Source: a virus. From it: a stretch of 64,000 nucleotides of DNA. The stretch covers positions 1 through 64,000 of the IMG/VR virus record IMGVR_UViG_3300007516_001784. The stretch is one strand, 5' to 3'. The translations under genes were made by a program, and so were the position numbers. Below, one piece after another: positions 50,733-60,400 of this stretch. The notes below the pieces were generated by a model. That model saw nothing but the letters and a program-made list of their open reading frames with translations, was not told the origin of the DNA and made no database searches. Within the stretch, counting starts at the first letter, position 1, and the number at the start of each line of letters is the position of its first letter.

Positions 50733-51166
50733 AGTACAAGTCGATTACAACGCCCGAAATTGAGCATGATGAAGCCAATATTCTCACGGAGATGCTGTGG
50801 CTGAATCGTGATCTACGATCAGACATCTTCCCGTGGCGTGGCGACAACGGCAAAGAGTGGGGTCGATTCGTCTCGGCCTTCAAGAAGCTCATGGGGCCAT
50901 CGTTTGGCCTATCCTCCGAGCAACTTGCTTTCTACGTTTTCAAGTGTAAGCCGCACTACATAAATCCACCAGAGTTTGCCAAGATGGCTGTCGTAGCCCG
51001 CAAGCTGTTTAGACGCTATAACATAGACGAAGTATGTAGACTCTATTCCGATCAACGCCGCGAGTCCATGAAACCCGGACTTGAAAAGGCATCATACAAG
51101 CAAGAAAAACCGAAGTCATTCCTGACTTTTTTGAAGGAGCTAGAACGTGGCGAAGTCAAAGACTGA
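50729..51166 (+). CDS. Unknown helical protein, 145 residues
   Basis: Start at the ATG at 50729, overlapping the previous stop by 4 bases; an upstream in-frame ATG at 50708 lies inside the previous gene. The product is mostly helical and basic (AKMAVVARKLFRRYNIDEVC). It overlaps the RecA-like gene by 20 bases. Position suggests a replication or recombination accessory factor, such as a loader; that is inference. Confidence 0.6.
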   Translation: MKYKSITTPEIEHDEANILTEMLWLNRDLRSDIFPWRGDNGKEWGRFVSAFKKLMGPSFGLSSEQLAFYVFKCKPHYINPPEFAKMAVVARKLFRRYNIDEVCRLYSDQRRESMKPGLEKASYKQEKPKSFLTFLKELERGEVKD

Positions 51167-52313
51167 TAAGCAGCCCAATGTTCCCGCACAAGTTTCGCTT
51201 GAGTTCTTTAGTGGTGAGCTAAGCAACGAAGAAACGGGCGTGTACGTTGTTGGTGCCAACGCAATGGAAGATCCGCCGGGTAATGAAAGTGGATCGTATA
51301 CTCTAGACTACGACCTAGTTGTTCCATTTCCAGCGGGTCGTATTACCGAACTTTATGGAGATGAGGGTACAGGCAAGACAACTATCATTCTTGAAATTAT
51401 AGGAAGAGCGTTATCTACTGATCCGACTAAGCGATGCATGTTTGTCAATATGGAGAAGAGCTTGAATGTTTCTCTCATGAGGACGATTCGTAGTCTACGT
51501 CCATTCGTGGAAGAGGCTGTTTCGAAAAAGAATGATTGTCGTTTTTGGATCGTCAATACTACAAATGGCGAACAAGCTCTTGAGGCAATGCGTCAGTTTG
51601 CTGCCATGTGTCCAGGTGGCATTGCTGCTCTTGACTCTATTGATGCGGCACAACCCGAGACTGTTTTGTCTGGTGCTATTGGCGAGAACCGAGTTGGTAA
51701 TCATGGTAAGTTAATGTCTGATGCTATGCGTAAACTTATCGGTGTAGCCGAACAGAACAATGTTGCGTTAATCTTTACCAATCAAACTCGTAGCAAGATT
51801 ACGTTGTATGGTGATCCAACTACAACGCCGGGTGGTGCTGCCGTTGCATTCTATGCGTCTCAACGTATTCGTCTTAAGAAGCCAACTAAGGCAGATATGA
51901 TTACGATGGCGGATGGTCAGATTATTGGCAAGCTGATCAATTATAAGGTGGTCAAGAACAAGTTTGCACCAGAGGGGGCAGAAAATGCCATACCTCTACT
52001 CTATAATAGCGGTATTTTTCGCGAGCAAGAACTTGTGATTCAGTGCTGCAACTTTGGTATCTTGCGTTTGGGTGGCAAGGGTGGCAAACAAGTTTATTTG
52101 CACAAGCTAGATCGTGCCACCAATGAATTTGTCAAGAAAGATGCTACGGAACTAGATGGTATGTGGATGTCTCAATTCAATGCGTCACGCAAACTATTGC
52201 TTGACCCGGCATTGACGCTTAAGCTTGATCAAGAGTTAAAAGCATTCCTTAAGACGGACGGACGCCATGATGCTTTAGATGATATTACAGATGAAGTTTC
52301 TGACCCTCAGTAA
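51147..52313 (+). CDS. RecA-like recombinase
   Basis: The protein binds single-stranded DNA and pairs homologous strands using ATP. Walker A is GDEGTGKT at 71-78. AALDSIDAAQP at about 164-174 is the Walker B region. Downstream, ENRVGNHGKLMSDAMRKL, LIFTNQTRSKI and TTPGGAAVAFYASQRIRL match the RecA signature and DNA-binding loops. At 388 residues it is slightly longer than bacterial RecA, with a short N-terminal extension. It overlaps the next nuclease gene by 35 bases. Confidence 0.88.
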   Translation: MAKSKTDKQPNVPAQVSLEFFSGELSNEETGVYVVGANAMEDPPGNESGSYTLDYDLVVPFPAGRITELYGDEGTGKTTIILEIIGRALSTDPTKRCMFVNMEKSLNVSLMRTIRSLRPFVEEAVSKKNDCRFWIVNTTNGEQALEAMRQFAAMCPGGIAALDSIDAAQPETVLSGAIGENRVGNHGKLMSDAMRKLIGVAEQNNVALIFTNQTRSKITLYGDPTTTPGGAAVAFYASQRIRLKKPTKADMITMADGQIIGKLINYKVVKNKFAPEGAENAIPLLYNSGIFREQELVIQCCNFGILRLGGKGGKQVYLHKLDRATNEFVKKDATELDGMWMSQFNASRKLLLDPALTLKLDQELKAFLKTDGRHDALDDITDEVSDPQ

Positions 52314-52713
52314 AAAAGAAGTGCGTCTTGAGATTCTGCCGAGTAAGTATCCTGTTCGGTCCAGAACTCACTCTAAGTCTATAGGTCAGTACAATCTGGG
52401 ACGTGCTATCCGTTCTATTTATGGTATGCAAGCTTTAGTTTTAGAAGAGTTTCCTATTCCAGAAGAAAGACTTTTTCTTGACTTTTATATGCCACACAAC
52501 AATCTTGCATTTGAGTTTCATGGCGTACAACACGACAGTTTCAACAAATTCTTTCATGGCGATAAAGATGGCTTCGAGCGTTCAAGGGGCAGAGATCAAC
52601 GTAAGCGAGACTGGTGCGTGCTCAATAAAATCCTATTGATCGAAGTGCGTGACACACTTTCTACTGATGAACTCAAAGATTTGATTCAATCGAACAGGGA
52701 AGACGATGAGTAA
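52279..52713 (+). CDS. Vsr-like PD-(D/E)XK nuclease
   Basis: FLDFYMPHNNLAFEFHGVQH, then RDQRKRDWCVLNKILLIEVRD, follows the restriction-endonuclease fold of Vsr and similar phage-encoded nucleases: Asp, Glu and His near a strand, then RDxxK and a strand-helix. The length of 144 residues is a lone domain. The start may be at 52279 or 52291, both inside the RecA-like gene. It sits between RecA and DnaB genes. It might process recombination or replication intermediates, or be a free-standing homing-type nuclease. Confidence 0.65.
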   Translation: MILQMKFLTLSKKEVRLEILPSKYPVRSRTHSKSIGQYNLGRAIRSIYGMQALVLEEFPIPEERLFLDFYMPHNNLAFEFHGVQHDSFNKFFHGDKDGFERSRGRDQRKRDWCVLNKILLIEVRDTLSTDELKDLIQSNREDDE

Positions 52714-54208
52714 TATTGCCGCCGAGCAGGTCTTTTTGGCCGGGGTTATTGCGAACCCAACCAAACTATTTGATTATCTAGACTATCTAGATGATACAGA
52801 TTTTCAGCACTCAGCCACGAAGATGACATTCGAGGCTTTGCGTTCGTTGGTTCTGAATAAGGAAGCAACTAACATCACGAAGTCCAAGCTGGTAGCGGAG
52901 GCCAAAGCTCTTGGTCACCAGAACTATCTATCAGCCACCAAGGATGGGGCGTGGATTGATGAACTCTATAGGGAAAAAGTTGGTGAACAAGAACTAACCG
53001 ACCTCTTCCTGGAGATTAAGCGTCAGACACTTAAAGGTAGTTACAGGCGTGCCTTTGAAGACACCAACAACTATCTGACAACTACGTCTGATCCTTTGTC
53101 GATCATGATTGGTAAGGTCGAAGATGCGATCATTAGCCAAGTCAATACACTTGATCGTGGCGAAAACGCTCCTGTACTCCTGACCAAAGGCATTTTCGAG
53201 TTCATTGACGCACTCGCGAACGACCCTGGAAATTTAGGAATAGATTTGGGTTTCCCAATATGGCAAGATCGTGTGGGTCAATTCAGAAACGGGTCTGTAA
53301 CTTTTGTGGTGGCTACAGCTAAGGCTGGTAAGTCGCAGTTTGCGTTACGTGCAGCTCTCAATACAGCCCGGAAAGGACTGCCGGTCATCTTGTGTGATAG
53401 TGAACTTAACAAGAATGATCAACAGATTCGTCTTGTGGCTTTGATGGCTCGTGTACCATTCCAGTACATTGAAACTGGTTTTTGGAAGATGACCCCAGAG
53501 CAGTTGAAGTTTCATGGAGTAACTGATGAGCAGCAGATTTCGCACATTATGGAATGTGGTCGCCGCATTCGTGACCCTGAGTTACGTGAGCGTGTTTTGG
53601 CCTTACCCATTACGTACCAATCTATTTCGGGCATGGATGTATCTGCCGTCATTCCGCATCTACGTCGCTGGATTCTAAAAGACGTTAAGCCAGACCGTAC
53701 TACAAAGAATGCACAGTGTTTAGTCGTCTACGACTACATTAAGTTGGCGACCGTTTCTGAACTTAAGGCTAATCATAATTTAGCTGAGTGGCAGATGCAC
53801 GGCATCAACGTAGCGTTGTTACATGACACCATGAAGAAGTATAATATTCCTTGTCTGGCGTTTGGCCAGACAAATAATGAGGTTGACGAAGGCATCAAGT
53901 GTGTTGCTGGTGGTAAGCGTATTAGCGAAAACGTTACGTCGGTGAGTTACCTTAAAAGAAAGACAGATGATGAAAGAGCGTTTGACGGCAATGGTTCTCA
54001 CTATTTACGTGTATTTGTTACACGTTATGGTGCGGGTACACCGATTGGTCACATCAATTTTGACGCTGATTTGAGTTGTGGTGACTTCAAAGAGATCGGC
54101 CTTAGTACCGTGAACTTCAATGAAGAGCGTCAAAAGCGGTTAGATCAGTTTAAGAAGAGTCGTGACGTAGCCTCCAAGAGAAAGGGTACCGATGATGAAG
54201 ATGACTGA
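52706..54208 (+). CDS. Replicative DNA helicase (DnaB-like)
   Basis: The 500-residue protein unwinds DNA at the fork. The first 110 residues match the helical DnaB N-terminal domain (AAEQVFLAGVIANPTKLFDY). Walker A is ATAKAGKS at 203-210. CLVVYDYIKL carries the Walker B aspartate, and AFGQTNNEVDEG fits the later helicase motifs. It overlaps the nuclease gene by 8 bases and the primase by 17, so helicase and primase are made together. The last 40 residues are charged. Confidence 0.9.
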   Translation: MSNIAAEQVFLAGVIANPTKLFDYLDYLDDTDFQHSATKMTFEALRSLVLNKEATNITKSKLVAEAKALGHQNYLSATKDGAWIDELYREKVGEQELTDLFLEIKRQTLKGSYRRAFEDTNNYLTTTSDPLSIMIGKVEDAIISQVNTLDRGENAPVLLTKGIFEFIDALANDPGNLGIDLGFPIWQDRVGQFRNGSVTFVVATAKAGKSQFALRAALNTARKGLPVILCDSELNKNDQQIRLVALMARVPFQYIETGFWKMTPEQLKFHGVTDEQQISHIMECGRRIRDPELRERVLALPITYQSISGMDVSAVIPHLRRWILKDVKPDRTTKNAQCLVVYDYIKLATVSELKANHNLAEWQMHGINVALLHDTMKKYNIPCLAFGQTNNEVDEGIKCVAGGKRISENVTSVSYLKRKTDDERAFDGNGSHYLRVFVTRYGAGTPIGHINFDADLSCGDFKEIGLSTVNFNEERQKRLDQFKKSRDVASKRKGTDDEDD

Positions 54209-55247
54209 AAACGAAAAAGGGGCTTTACGTAATCACGCAAATCGCAACATTACTTATCTACTTGATAAGCTTGCAATCAACTATACCGATCGTGGAGATG
54301 GTCTTATTCAGTCGTGTTGCAAGTGTCAACAACATGGTGGAGATCGTGATAATCCCACCGCCTTTAGTTGGCGTCCAGGTCTCGGCAGGTGGGTGTGTTG
54401 GACTCATCACTGCGAAGAGTCACGAGGCAACGACATTTTTGGTCTTGTAAGTAGCATTCTCGGCACCAATTTTCTCGGCACCTCTAAGTGGATTCATGAT
54501 CGTCTATCTGAGAAGAGTATTGACGTAACTCAAGTCGTAGCCCCGCCCGAGAATCTTTATCGTGGAACGGCACTTCATACACATGAACCACTCAAGGAGG
54601 ATAATCTGCGTTTCTTGCAGATGGATCCCGAGTACCTGATTAAGCGTGGCTTTAGCAAGGAAGTGCTAAGAGATTACAACGCTGGATTGTGGCAACGTCC
54701 TGGAACATTCATGCATGATCGTGTAGTGTTTCCGATTCGAGACCATGATGGATTCTTGGTTGGCTATAGTGGCCGTACTATTCATTCAGAGAAATACTTC
54801 ACTGAGAAGGGTACCGAGTATCGCAAATGGATTCATGGTCGCAACTACAATCTATGGCCAAAGCGTGGCGAACTTTTGATTAGTTCATTACTATTCAATC
54901 TTAATAGAGCAAAGCGTTTTATGGGTCAGCAGAAGAAGATGATCGTAGTAGAGGGGCCGCTTGATGGCATGAAGCTGGAAATGTCCGGCATTCATAATTG
55001 GGTAGCGACCCTCGGAACGACATTTTGTGCCAACCACAGAACTCTATTGGTTAAGTATGGCATTACTGACGTGTACGTCGCTTATGATGATGATGAAAAC
55101 GATGCCGGTGACAGGGGACTCACGAGACTTAAGCGTGTTGTTGGTGACATCTTTAACGTTCATCAAGTTGATCTTAATGGATCGCACGACTGCGGCGAAC
55201 TTCCTATCGAACAACTTCAACTCATTTTCAAGGGTGTAGGATGCTAA
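54192..55247 (+). CDS. DNA primase (DnaG-like)
   Basis: Makes RNA primers at the fork. A zinc-binding domain has CCKCQQHGG at 42-50 and CWTHHC at 69-74. The Toprim catalytic core has IVVEGPLDGMKLEM with Glu254 and AYDDDEND with Asp299-301. At 351 residues it lacks the C-terminal helicase-binding domain of bacterial DnaG. ATGs at 54192, 54195 and 54201 are all possible starts, all inside the helicase gene. It overlaps the next nuclease by 7 bases. Confidence 0.85.
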   Translation: MMKMTENEKGALRNHANRNITYLLDKLAINYTDRGDGLIQSCCKCQQHGGDRDNPTAFSWRPGLGRWVCWTHHCEESRGNDIFGLVSSILGTNFLGTSKWIHDRLSEKSIDVTQVVAPPENLYRGTALHTHEPLKEDNLRFLQMDPEYLIKRGFSKEVLRDYNAGLWQRPGTFMHDRVVFPIRDHDGFLVGYSGRTIHSEKYFTEKGTEYRKWIHGRNYNLWPKRGELLISSLLFNLNRAKRFMGQQKKMIVVEGPLDGMKLEMSGIHNWVATLGTTFCANHRTLLVKYGITDVYVAYDDDENDAGDRGLTRLKRVVGDIFNVHQVDLNGSHDCGELPIEQLQLIFKGVGC

Positions 55248-56209
55248 AACTCAAATCATGTTCACCTAGCCGTATCAAGACGTACGACATGTGTAAGTTT
55301 AAATACTGGCTTACCTATAATTGTCCTGGTCTAAAGCTTAAGACAAATTGGGGGGCGGTACATGGATCTTTGTTGCATGATGTCTTGGAGAATCTTGCTA
55401 ATGAAAATGATACAGATTGGATGAGTCGTCTGTACAGGGGGTATGCTGGTGAACTTGCTACGTTAGACCGCAAGGGTCAGCCTGAGATTATGGAGTCACC
55501 TCTAGTCTGGGCGAAGACTAAAGATTATCATGACAAGAAGCCTTACTGTGATACCTGTCCATATAAGCAGGGCGATATATGTGGCATCTCTAAAGAGAAG
55601 CTTGATGATCTAACGGGCTGTCCACGGAACCTGTTTGATGGTTCAGTCAGTATGCTTGAGACGACCATCAAGAAGTATAGAAATGGCATTTGGGACAAGA
55701 TGCTTCGAGACGCGAAGGGCGTTCCTATCGGCACTGAGTACTCATTTAATATCAAGCTTACAGGCACGGACGTTCCTCTGATCGGCATTATGGATCTCGT
55801 GATCGAAGAAGATCCCGAAACGATTCACATCATTGACTATAAGAGTGGTGCTTGGGTACAAAATTATGCTGAGTGTCGCGAAGACATTCAAGTAAAGATC
55901 TATTCAATGGCGAGCCGTAAGGAGTTCATTGAAGACGTGAACAACAAGGGATACAAATACAAGAATGTCATGTTGACTTTCGACTACTTTACCAGCACCC
56001 CCATTACTATCGCTTTTACAGCGGAAGAGGATGCTGAGACGGAAATTTCGACAGTTAAAAAGATTCATGAGATTGAAAACACTAATTGGATTGATCGTAT
56101 TGTTCGTAGTAACGAAGACTTCTCTCAGCGTTGGGCTTGGAAGTGTAAGTCGCTTTGCGATACGGAAGTGTGTGCGTCTAAGTGGACGGGAAAGTTCAAG
56201 GCGGAATGA
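55241..56209 (+). CDS. Cas4/RecB-like exonuclease with two cysteine clusters
   Basis: PD-(D/E)XK exonuclease: LLHDVLE at about 45-51 (His46), GIMDLVI with Asp185, IIDYKSG with Asp199-Lys201, and QVKIY at 217-221 as the RecB Q-x3-Y motif. Cys18 together with Cys302, Cys306 and Cys311 has the spacing of the Cas4/AddB iron-sulphur cluster. A second group, Cys103, Cys106, Cys114 and Cys127, could bind zinc. With 322 residues it is larger than most Cas4. It probably resects DNA ends for the RecA-like recombinase. Its stop overlaps the protease start by 4 bases. There is no CRISPR array nearby. Confidence 0.82.
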   Translation: MLKLKSCSPSRIKTYDMCKFKYWLTYNCPGLKLKTNWGAVHGSLLHDVLENLANENDTDWMSRLYRGYAGELATLDRKGQPEIMESPLVWAKTKDYHDKKPYCDTCPYKQGDICGISKEKLDDLTGCPRNLFDGSVSMLETTIKKYRNGIWDKMLRDAKGVPIGTEYSFNIKLTGTDVPLIGIMDLVIEEDPETIHIIDYKSGAWVQNYAECREDIQVKIYSMASRKEFIEDVNNKGYKYKNVMLTFDYFTSTPITIAFTAEEDAETEISTVKKIHEIENTNWIDRIVRSNEDFSQRWAWKCKSLCDTEVCASKWTGKFKAE

Positions 56210-56784
56210 TGGCACGAATTTCAAAAGATCTGATTGACGCATACTTTCAATATGGCGTTGACATTACCAATCGAAAAGTGTTCCTGTTTGACGACGTTGA
56301 TGCCAGCAGTATTGGTGCTGTCATTAAAGGTCTATATTTAATGGAGTCTCAATATTCAAATAAGCCAATTGAACTTTTTGTAGGCTCGTTTGGTGGATCT
56401 GAATATGATATGTTTGCCCTATATGATGTATGTCGTACATTAGTGAGTCCCATTTATACTACAGCCATTGGCAAGTGTATGTCTGCGGCACCACTGCTTG
56501 TTGCCGCAGGCGAAAAAGGATATCGCTATGCTACTCCCAATACCTTTTTCATGGTTCATGAGTCATGGGAAGAATTTGGTGCCAAAAGAGTTGATGAGCT
56601 TGAATTGGACTTAAGGCACTATAGAGTTATGGGATCCAAGTGGGGTGAATTGATGGGTAAACACAGTAACAAAACTCCTAAGTTTTGGCTAGGTCTTTGT
56701 AAAAAATCTGGCGACACTTACTTTGACGCCGAACAGGCTTTAGAGTGGGGTTTGATTGATCACATTTGGGATGAGAAGGAGTGA
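56206..56784 (+). CDS. ClpP-like serine protease
   Basis: GKCMSAAPLLVAAG gives nucleophile Ser93, FFMVHESWEE gives His118, and KSGDTYFDAEQALEWGLID gives Asp170 and the closing ClpP signature (counted from the ATG at 56206). Length (192 residues) equals one ClpP subunit. No partner ATPase is in the window, so it may use host ClpX or ClpA, or act without one. The true start is probably 56206 or 56209, as ATGATG overlaps the previous stop; an earlier in-frame ATG at 56182 lies in the nuclease gene. A separate prohead protease exists, so head maturation is not its likely task. Confidence 0.85.
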   Translation: MMARISKDLIDAYFQYGVDITNRKVFLFDDVDASSIGAVIKGLYLMESQYSNKPIELFVGSFGGSEYDMFALYDVCRTLVSPIYTTAIGKCMSAAPLLVAAGEKGYRYATPNTFFMVHESWEEFGAKRVDELELDLRHYRVMGSKWGELMGKHSNKTPKFWLGLCKKSGDTYFDAEQALEWGLIDHIWDEKE

Positions 56785-56785
56785 T

Positions 56786-57466
56786 ATGTCGAAATCAGTA
56801 GTACGTATTATGTGTTGGAAACGCTCACACGTTACCGAATTGGTCATGAATAGGAGTCAGGAGCAGAAACTTGAATCGGATATTCCTAAGATGAAGAAGG
56901 TGTGTCCTAATTGTAAGCCAGAACATTCTGCCATTACGATTGTGGGTGGTGCAACAGTGTTTAGTCCAGCGAAAGGCTATCGTTGCGAGCATGGTCACTT
57001 GAGTCTAATCTCGACGCTCGGCGAGCAACTAAACGTCTGTTTTGGCCCCAGTCATGATGAATTTGTAAACGTTGCAGGATCGCTGGCCGACTTGCCGAAT
57101 CTGGTTGACGAGGGTCACATTGCGTGTAATCATGTAGTGGATGGAAAGATGTGCGACTGTAAGCTAACCGCTATTGATGACTTTGTTCTGAATTACCCGT
57201 CGTCTCCTGGTATCAAAACCAGAACTCGTATTGGTGATTTGTGGGATCGTCATGGTATCGAGCCGGTACGTACAGGCAACTATGACGGACGGGGCGGCTA
57301 TAATGATAGTCGTTCACAGAAAGCTAACAACTATCGGTTGGCTCGTATGAGCAGGGCACGCAATACGTCGAAGGACCGTCAGCCCGGCAAGACAATCAAT
57401 AAGGCCACGAAAACAGATTACGGACATCGCAACAAGTCGTCCGTAAATCCAGACAGACTCAAATGA
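56786..57466 (+). CDS. Unknown zinc-finger-like protein, 226 residues
   Basis: Start at the ATG at 56786, one base after the protease stop, with AAGGAG eight bases upstream. KVCPNCKPEH (about 38-47) with a later CEHGH and CNHVVDGKMCDC could bind zinc twice. The last 80 residues are very basic and disordered (GRGGYNDSRSQKANNYRLAR), as in nucleic-acid-binding tails. It overlaps the polymerase gene by 4 bases. It may be a single-stranded-DNA or primase helper; no family recognised. Confidence 0.65.
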   Translation: MSKSVVRIMCWKRSHVTELVMNRSQEQKLESDIPKMKKVCPNCKPEHSAITIVGGATVFSPAKGYRCEHGHLSLISTLGEQLNVCFGPSHDEFVNVAGSLADLPNLVDEGHIACNHVVDGKMCDCKLTAIDDFVLNYPSSPGIKTRTRIGDLWDRHGIEPVRTGNYDGRGGYNDSRSQKANNYRLARMSRARNTSKDRQPGKTINKATKTDYGHRNKSSVNPDRLK

Positions 57467-60400
57467 ACTTCACTCACCTAAACGTTCACTCGAAGGCGTC
57501 GATGCTATATGGATCGGCCAACGTCAAAGACATCATCAAGTGTGTCAAAGACTTGGGGCAAACGTCCGTCGCACTAACAGACTATTCCAATCTTTTTAAT
57601 GCGATTGAGTTTTACAAGCAGGCTAAGACTGCTGGACTAAAGCCTATTCTTGGCGTTGATATTTTCTTCTGTGAGGACGCTGAGCAGCTACGTATTCAAA
57701 AGGTGCGACAAGTTTCGCATTTGATTCTGTTGGCGGAGACGGACGAAGGTTGGAAGAATATCGCGAGGATTGTTTCGGAGGCGAATAGCGAAGCTAACTA
57801 TTATTACAATCCCCGTGTTGACTTTAAGTTGCTTGAAAAGTACAAAGAGGGTGTGATTTGTTTGACTGGCGGTAGTCTTGATGGTGTGATTGCAAAGCAC
57901 CTGTATGATAAGCCCACTGAGGGTAGCAATGACGTTGAGCCCGCAGCTATTTTTAAGGCCGAGGGCATGGTACGTCGCTTCTTGAAGATCTACGATCAAT
58001 CTCATTTCTTCCTCGAAGTGCAATCTACTGGCTTAGTGCAGCAAGAACAGATCAATAGTCGCTTGCGTACTATGGCACTCAAGTATGGCATTAAGACCGT
58101 GGCGACCGGCAACGTTCACTACGTTCATCAGCATGACGCGGAGTCTCATAAGACGTTGCTAGCTATGAGCGAGAACGCTTACAGTAAGCTCACGTACACT
58201 GATTTTTCGCACGAAGAATACTACATCAAGTCTCGCGAGCAAATGCTTGCGGCTGGTCTACAAGAAGCTGAGCTTGACGTTACGAATGAGATTGCTGAGC
58301 GTTGTAACGTCACGATTGACATTAACAAGAGACGCTTACCTAAGTACGCTTTCGTGCCAGATGGCAAGACTTCTGATGAGTATTTGGTTGAGATTGCCAA
58401 CGATGGTCTTTCTCGTATTCTCAAGGTTGCTGGATCAGAACAAGACTATCAGGATCGTCTCGATCGTGAATTGAATGACATTCGCGAAATGGGGTTCTCT
58501 GACTACTTCCTTATCGTTCACGACGTGATCTCGTGGATTCACAGCAAGGAAATCTTACTCGGGCGTGGCCGTGGCTCTGCTGGTGGTAGCCTTGTGAGTT
58601 ACGCCCTCGGGATTACCGACATTGATCCACTCCAGTACGGCTTGATTTGGGAACGCTTCCTGAACAAGGGACGTGGTGGATTGCCTGACATCGACACGGA
58701 CGTGCCACGTTCGAAGCGTCAGAAGGTCTTGGAGTATGTTCGTAATCGCTTCGGTGCTGGCAACGTTGCTCAGCTTGTAACCTTCAATGGTTTGCAAGCG
58801 AGAGCCGTGCTCAAGGAAGTGTTTCGTGTGTATAACATGCCGTTCGATGAGGCTAACAAGATCACCGCGTTGGTTCCTGCGAAGAACGACGAGCACGTTG
58901 CTATCAGTCTAGACGAGGCTATCGAGTCCGTCAAGGAACTCAAGGAATACGCCGAGAAGTACAAGCCATGGTTCACCATCGCTCGTGCCCTCGAAGGTTG
59001 CTACAAGTCAACCGGCTTGCACGCCGCTGCCGTTGTGATCTCGGACGTTCCGTTCGACGAGAGTGCCTATCCGTTGACTCGTTCAAAGGATGGCGATCTA
59101 ATTTTCGGCTGGGACATGAACACGGTCGATTCTTTGAATCTGCTTAAGCTGGACATCTTGGGCTTGAACACTCTTGATGACATTCAGGTGACCATGGATT
59201 TGGTTGCTGAGCGTCGCAAGATTGATATTGCTCGTGCTTCCATGCCTTTGGATGATCCGGTTACTTATGCTATGATTGGCCAAGGGTTTACAGTTGGTGT
59301 TTTCCAGATCGAAAAGCAGCTTGGTAGAACATGGAGCAAGAATCTGAGGCCGGAAAGTATAGAACAGCTAAGTGACTTATGTAGTATTATTCGTCCTGGT
59401 CCGCTTGACTCTGGTATGGCAACTCAATATCGCGACGTGAAGATGAAGGGGGCGGATCCGACCTATATTCATCCTGCTCTTGAGCCTATTCTCAAGAACA
59501 CCTATTCAGGTCTTTTATATCAAGAACAGGTAATTGAGATCTGTCGTGTACTTGCTGGCATGTCTTTGATCGACGCCGACAAGGTGCGTAAGGCGATGGG
59601 CAAGAAGAAGCCCGAAGAGATGAAGAAGTGGGAGCAGGTGTTTATTACTGGGTGCAGTAAGAGTGGCATAGACCCTGACATTGCCTTGGCTATCTGGAGC
59701 TACATTGATAAGTTCGCGGGGTATGGATTTAACAAATCTCACGGTGTCGGTTATGCTTTGATGGCGTATGAGACCGCTTATCTCAAAGCCAACTATACGG
59801 TTGAGTTCTTGTGTGCTAAGCTTTCGAATTCAGACGGCGAAGCCGAGAAACTGAGTGGTTTGGTGTACGATGCCAAACTATTTGGTATCGAAGTCACACC
59901 GCCTCGTGTTACGCACGCAAATAAAGACTTCGATGTGGTCACAGACAGGCATATCGCTTTCGGTCTCACAGCCCTCAAGGGTGTTGGTGTGGCCGCTGTA
60001 GGCGACATGATCAAGTTATCGAAGGGCCTCAAGACTTTCGACGAGATCATCTGGAAGTGGGCGACCACCAAGAGTAAGGTGACGAGTGCCACTATGATGG
60101 CGTTCATTAAAGGTGGAGCACTTGATGACGTGCAAGAAAATCGCGTTCGTGGCATTTCACGTTTGAAGTTGCTTGATAATTTGACCGAGAAGGAACGCGA
60201 GACTGTGACGCAGTTGATGCAAATTGAAACTGATGTCACTGATTGGGTGCGTTTCGTGAAATCATTGTCCGATGACAACAAGGTTGATCAGATTAAAGAG
60301 AAATATGGCGTGACAATTCCGAACGTACGTCGTCGTGCTACAATTCGTGAGCTATTACAAGAGTACGATGCTGGCGAACTCTTTGATAGTAAGGCTCAAC

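Noticed and set aside
55241-56209. Cas4-like gene as evidence of a CRISPR system
   Set aside because: No repeat-spacer array and no other cas gene in the window; phage recombination nucleases share the same fold.
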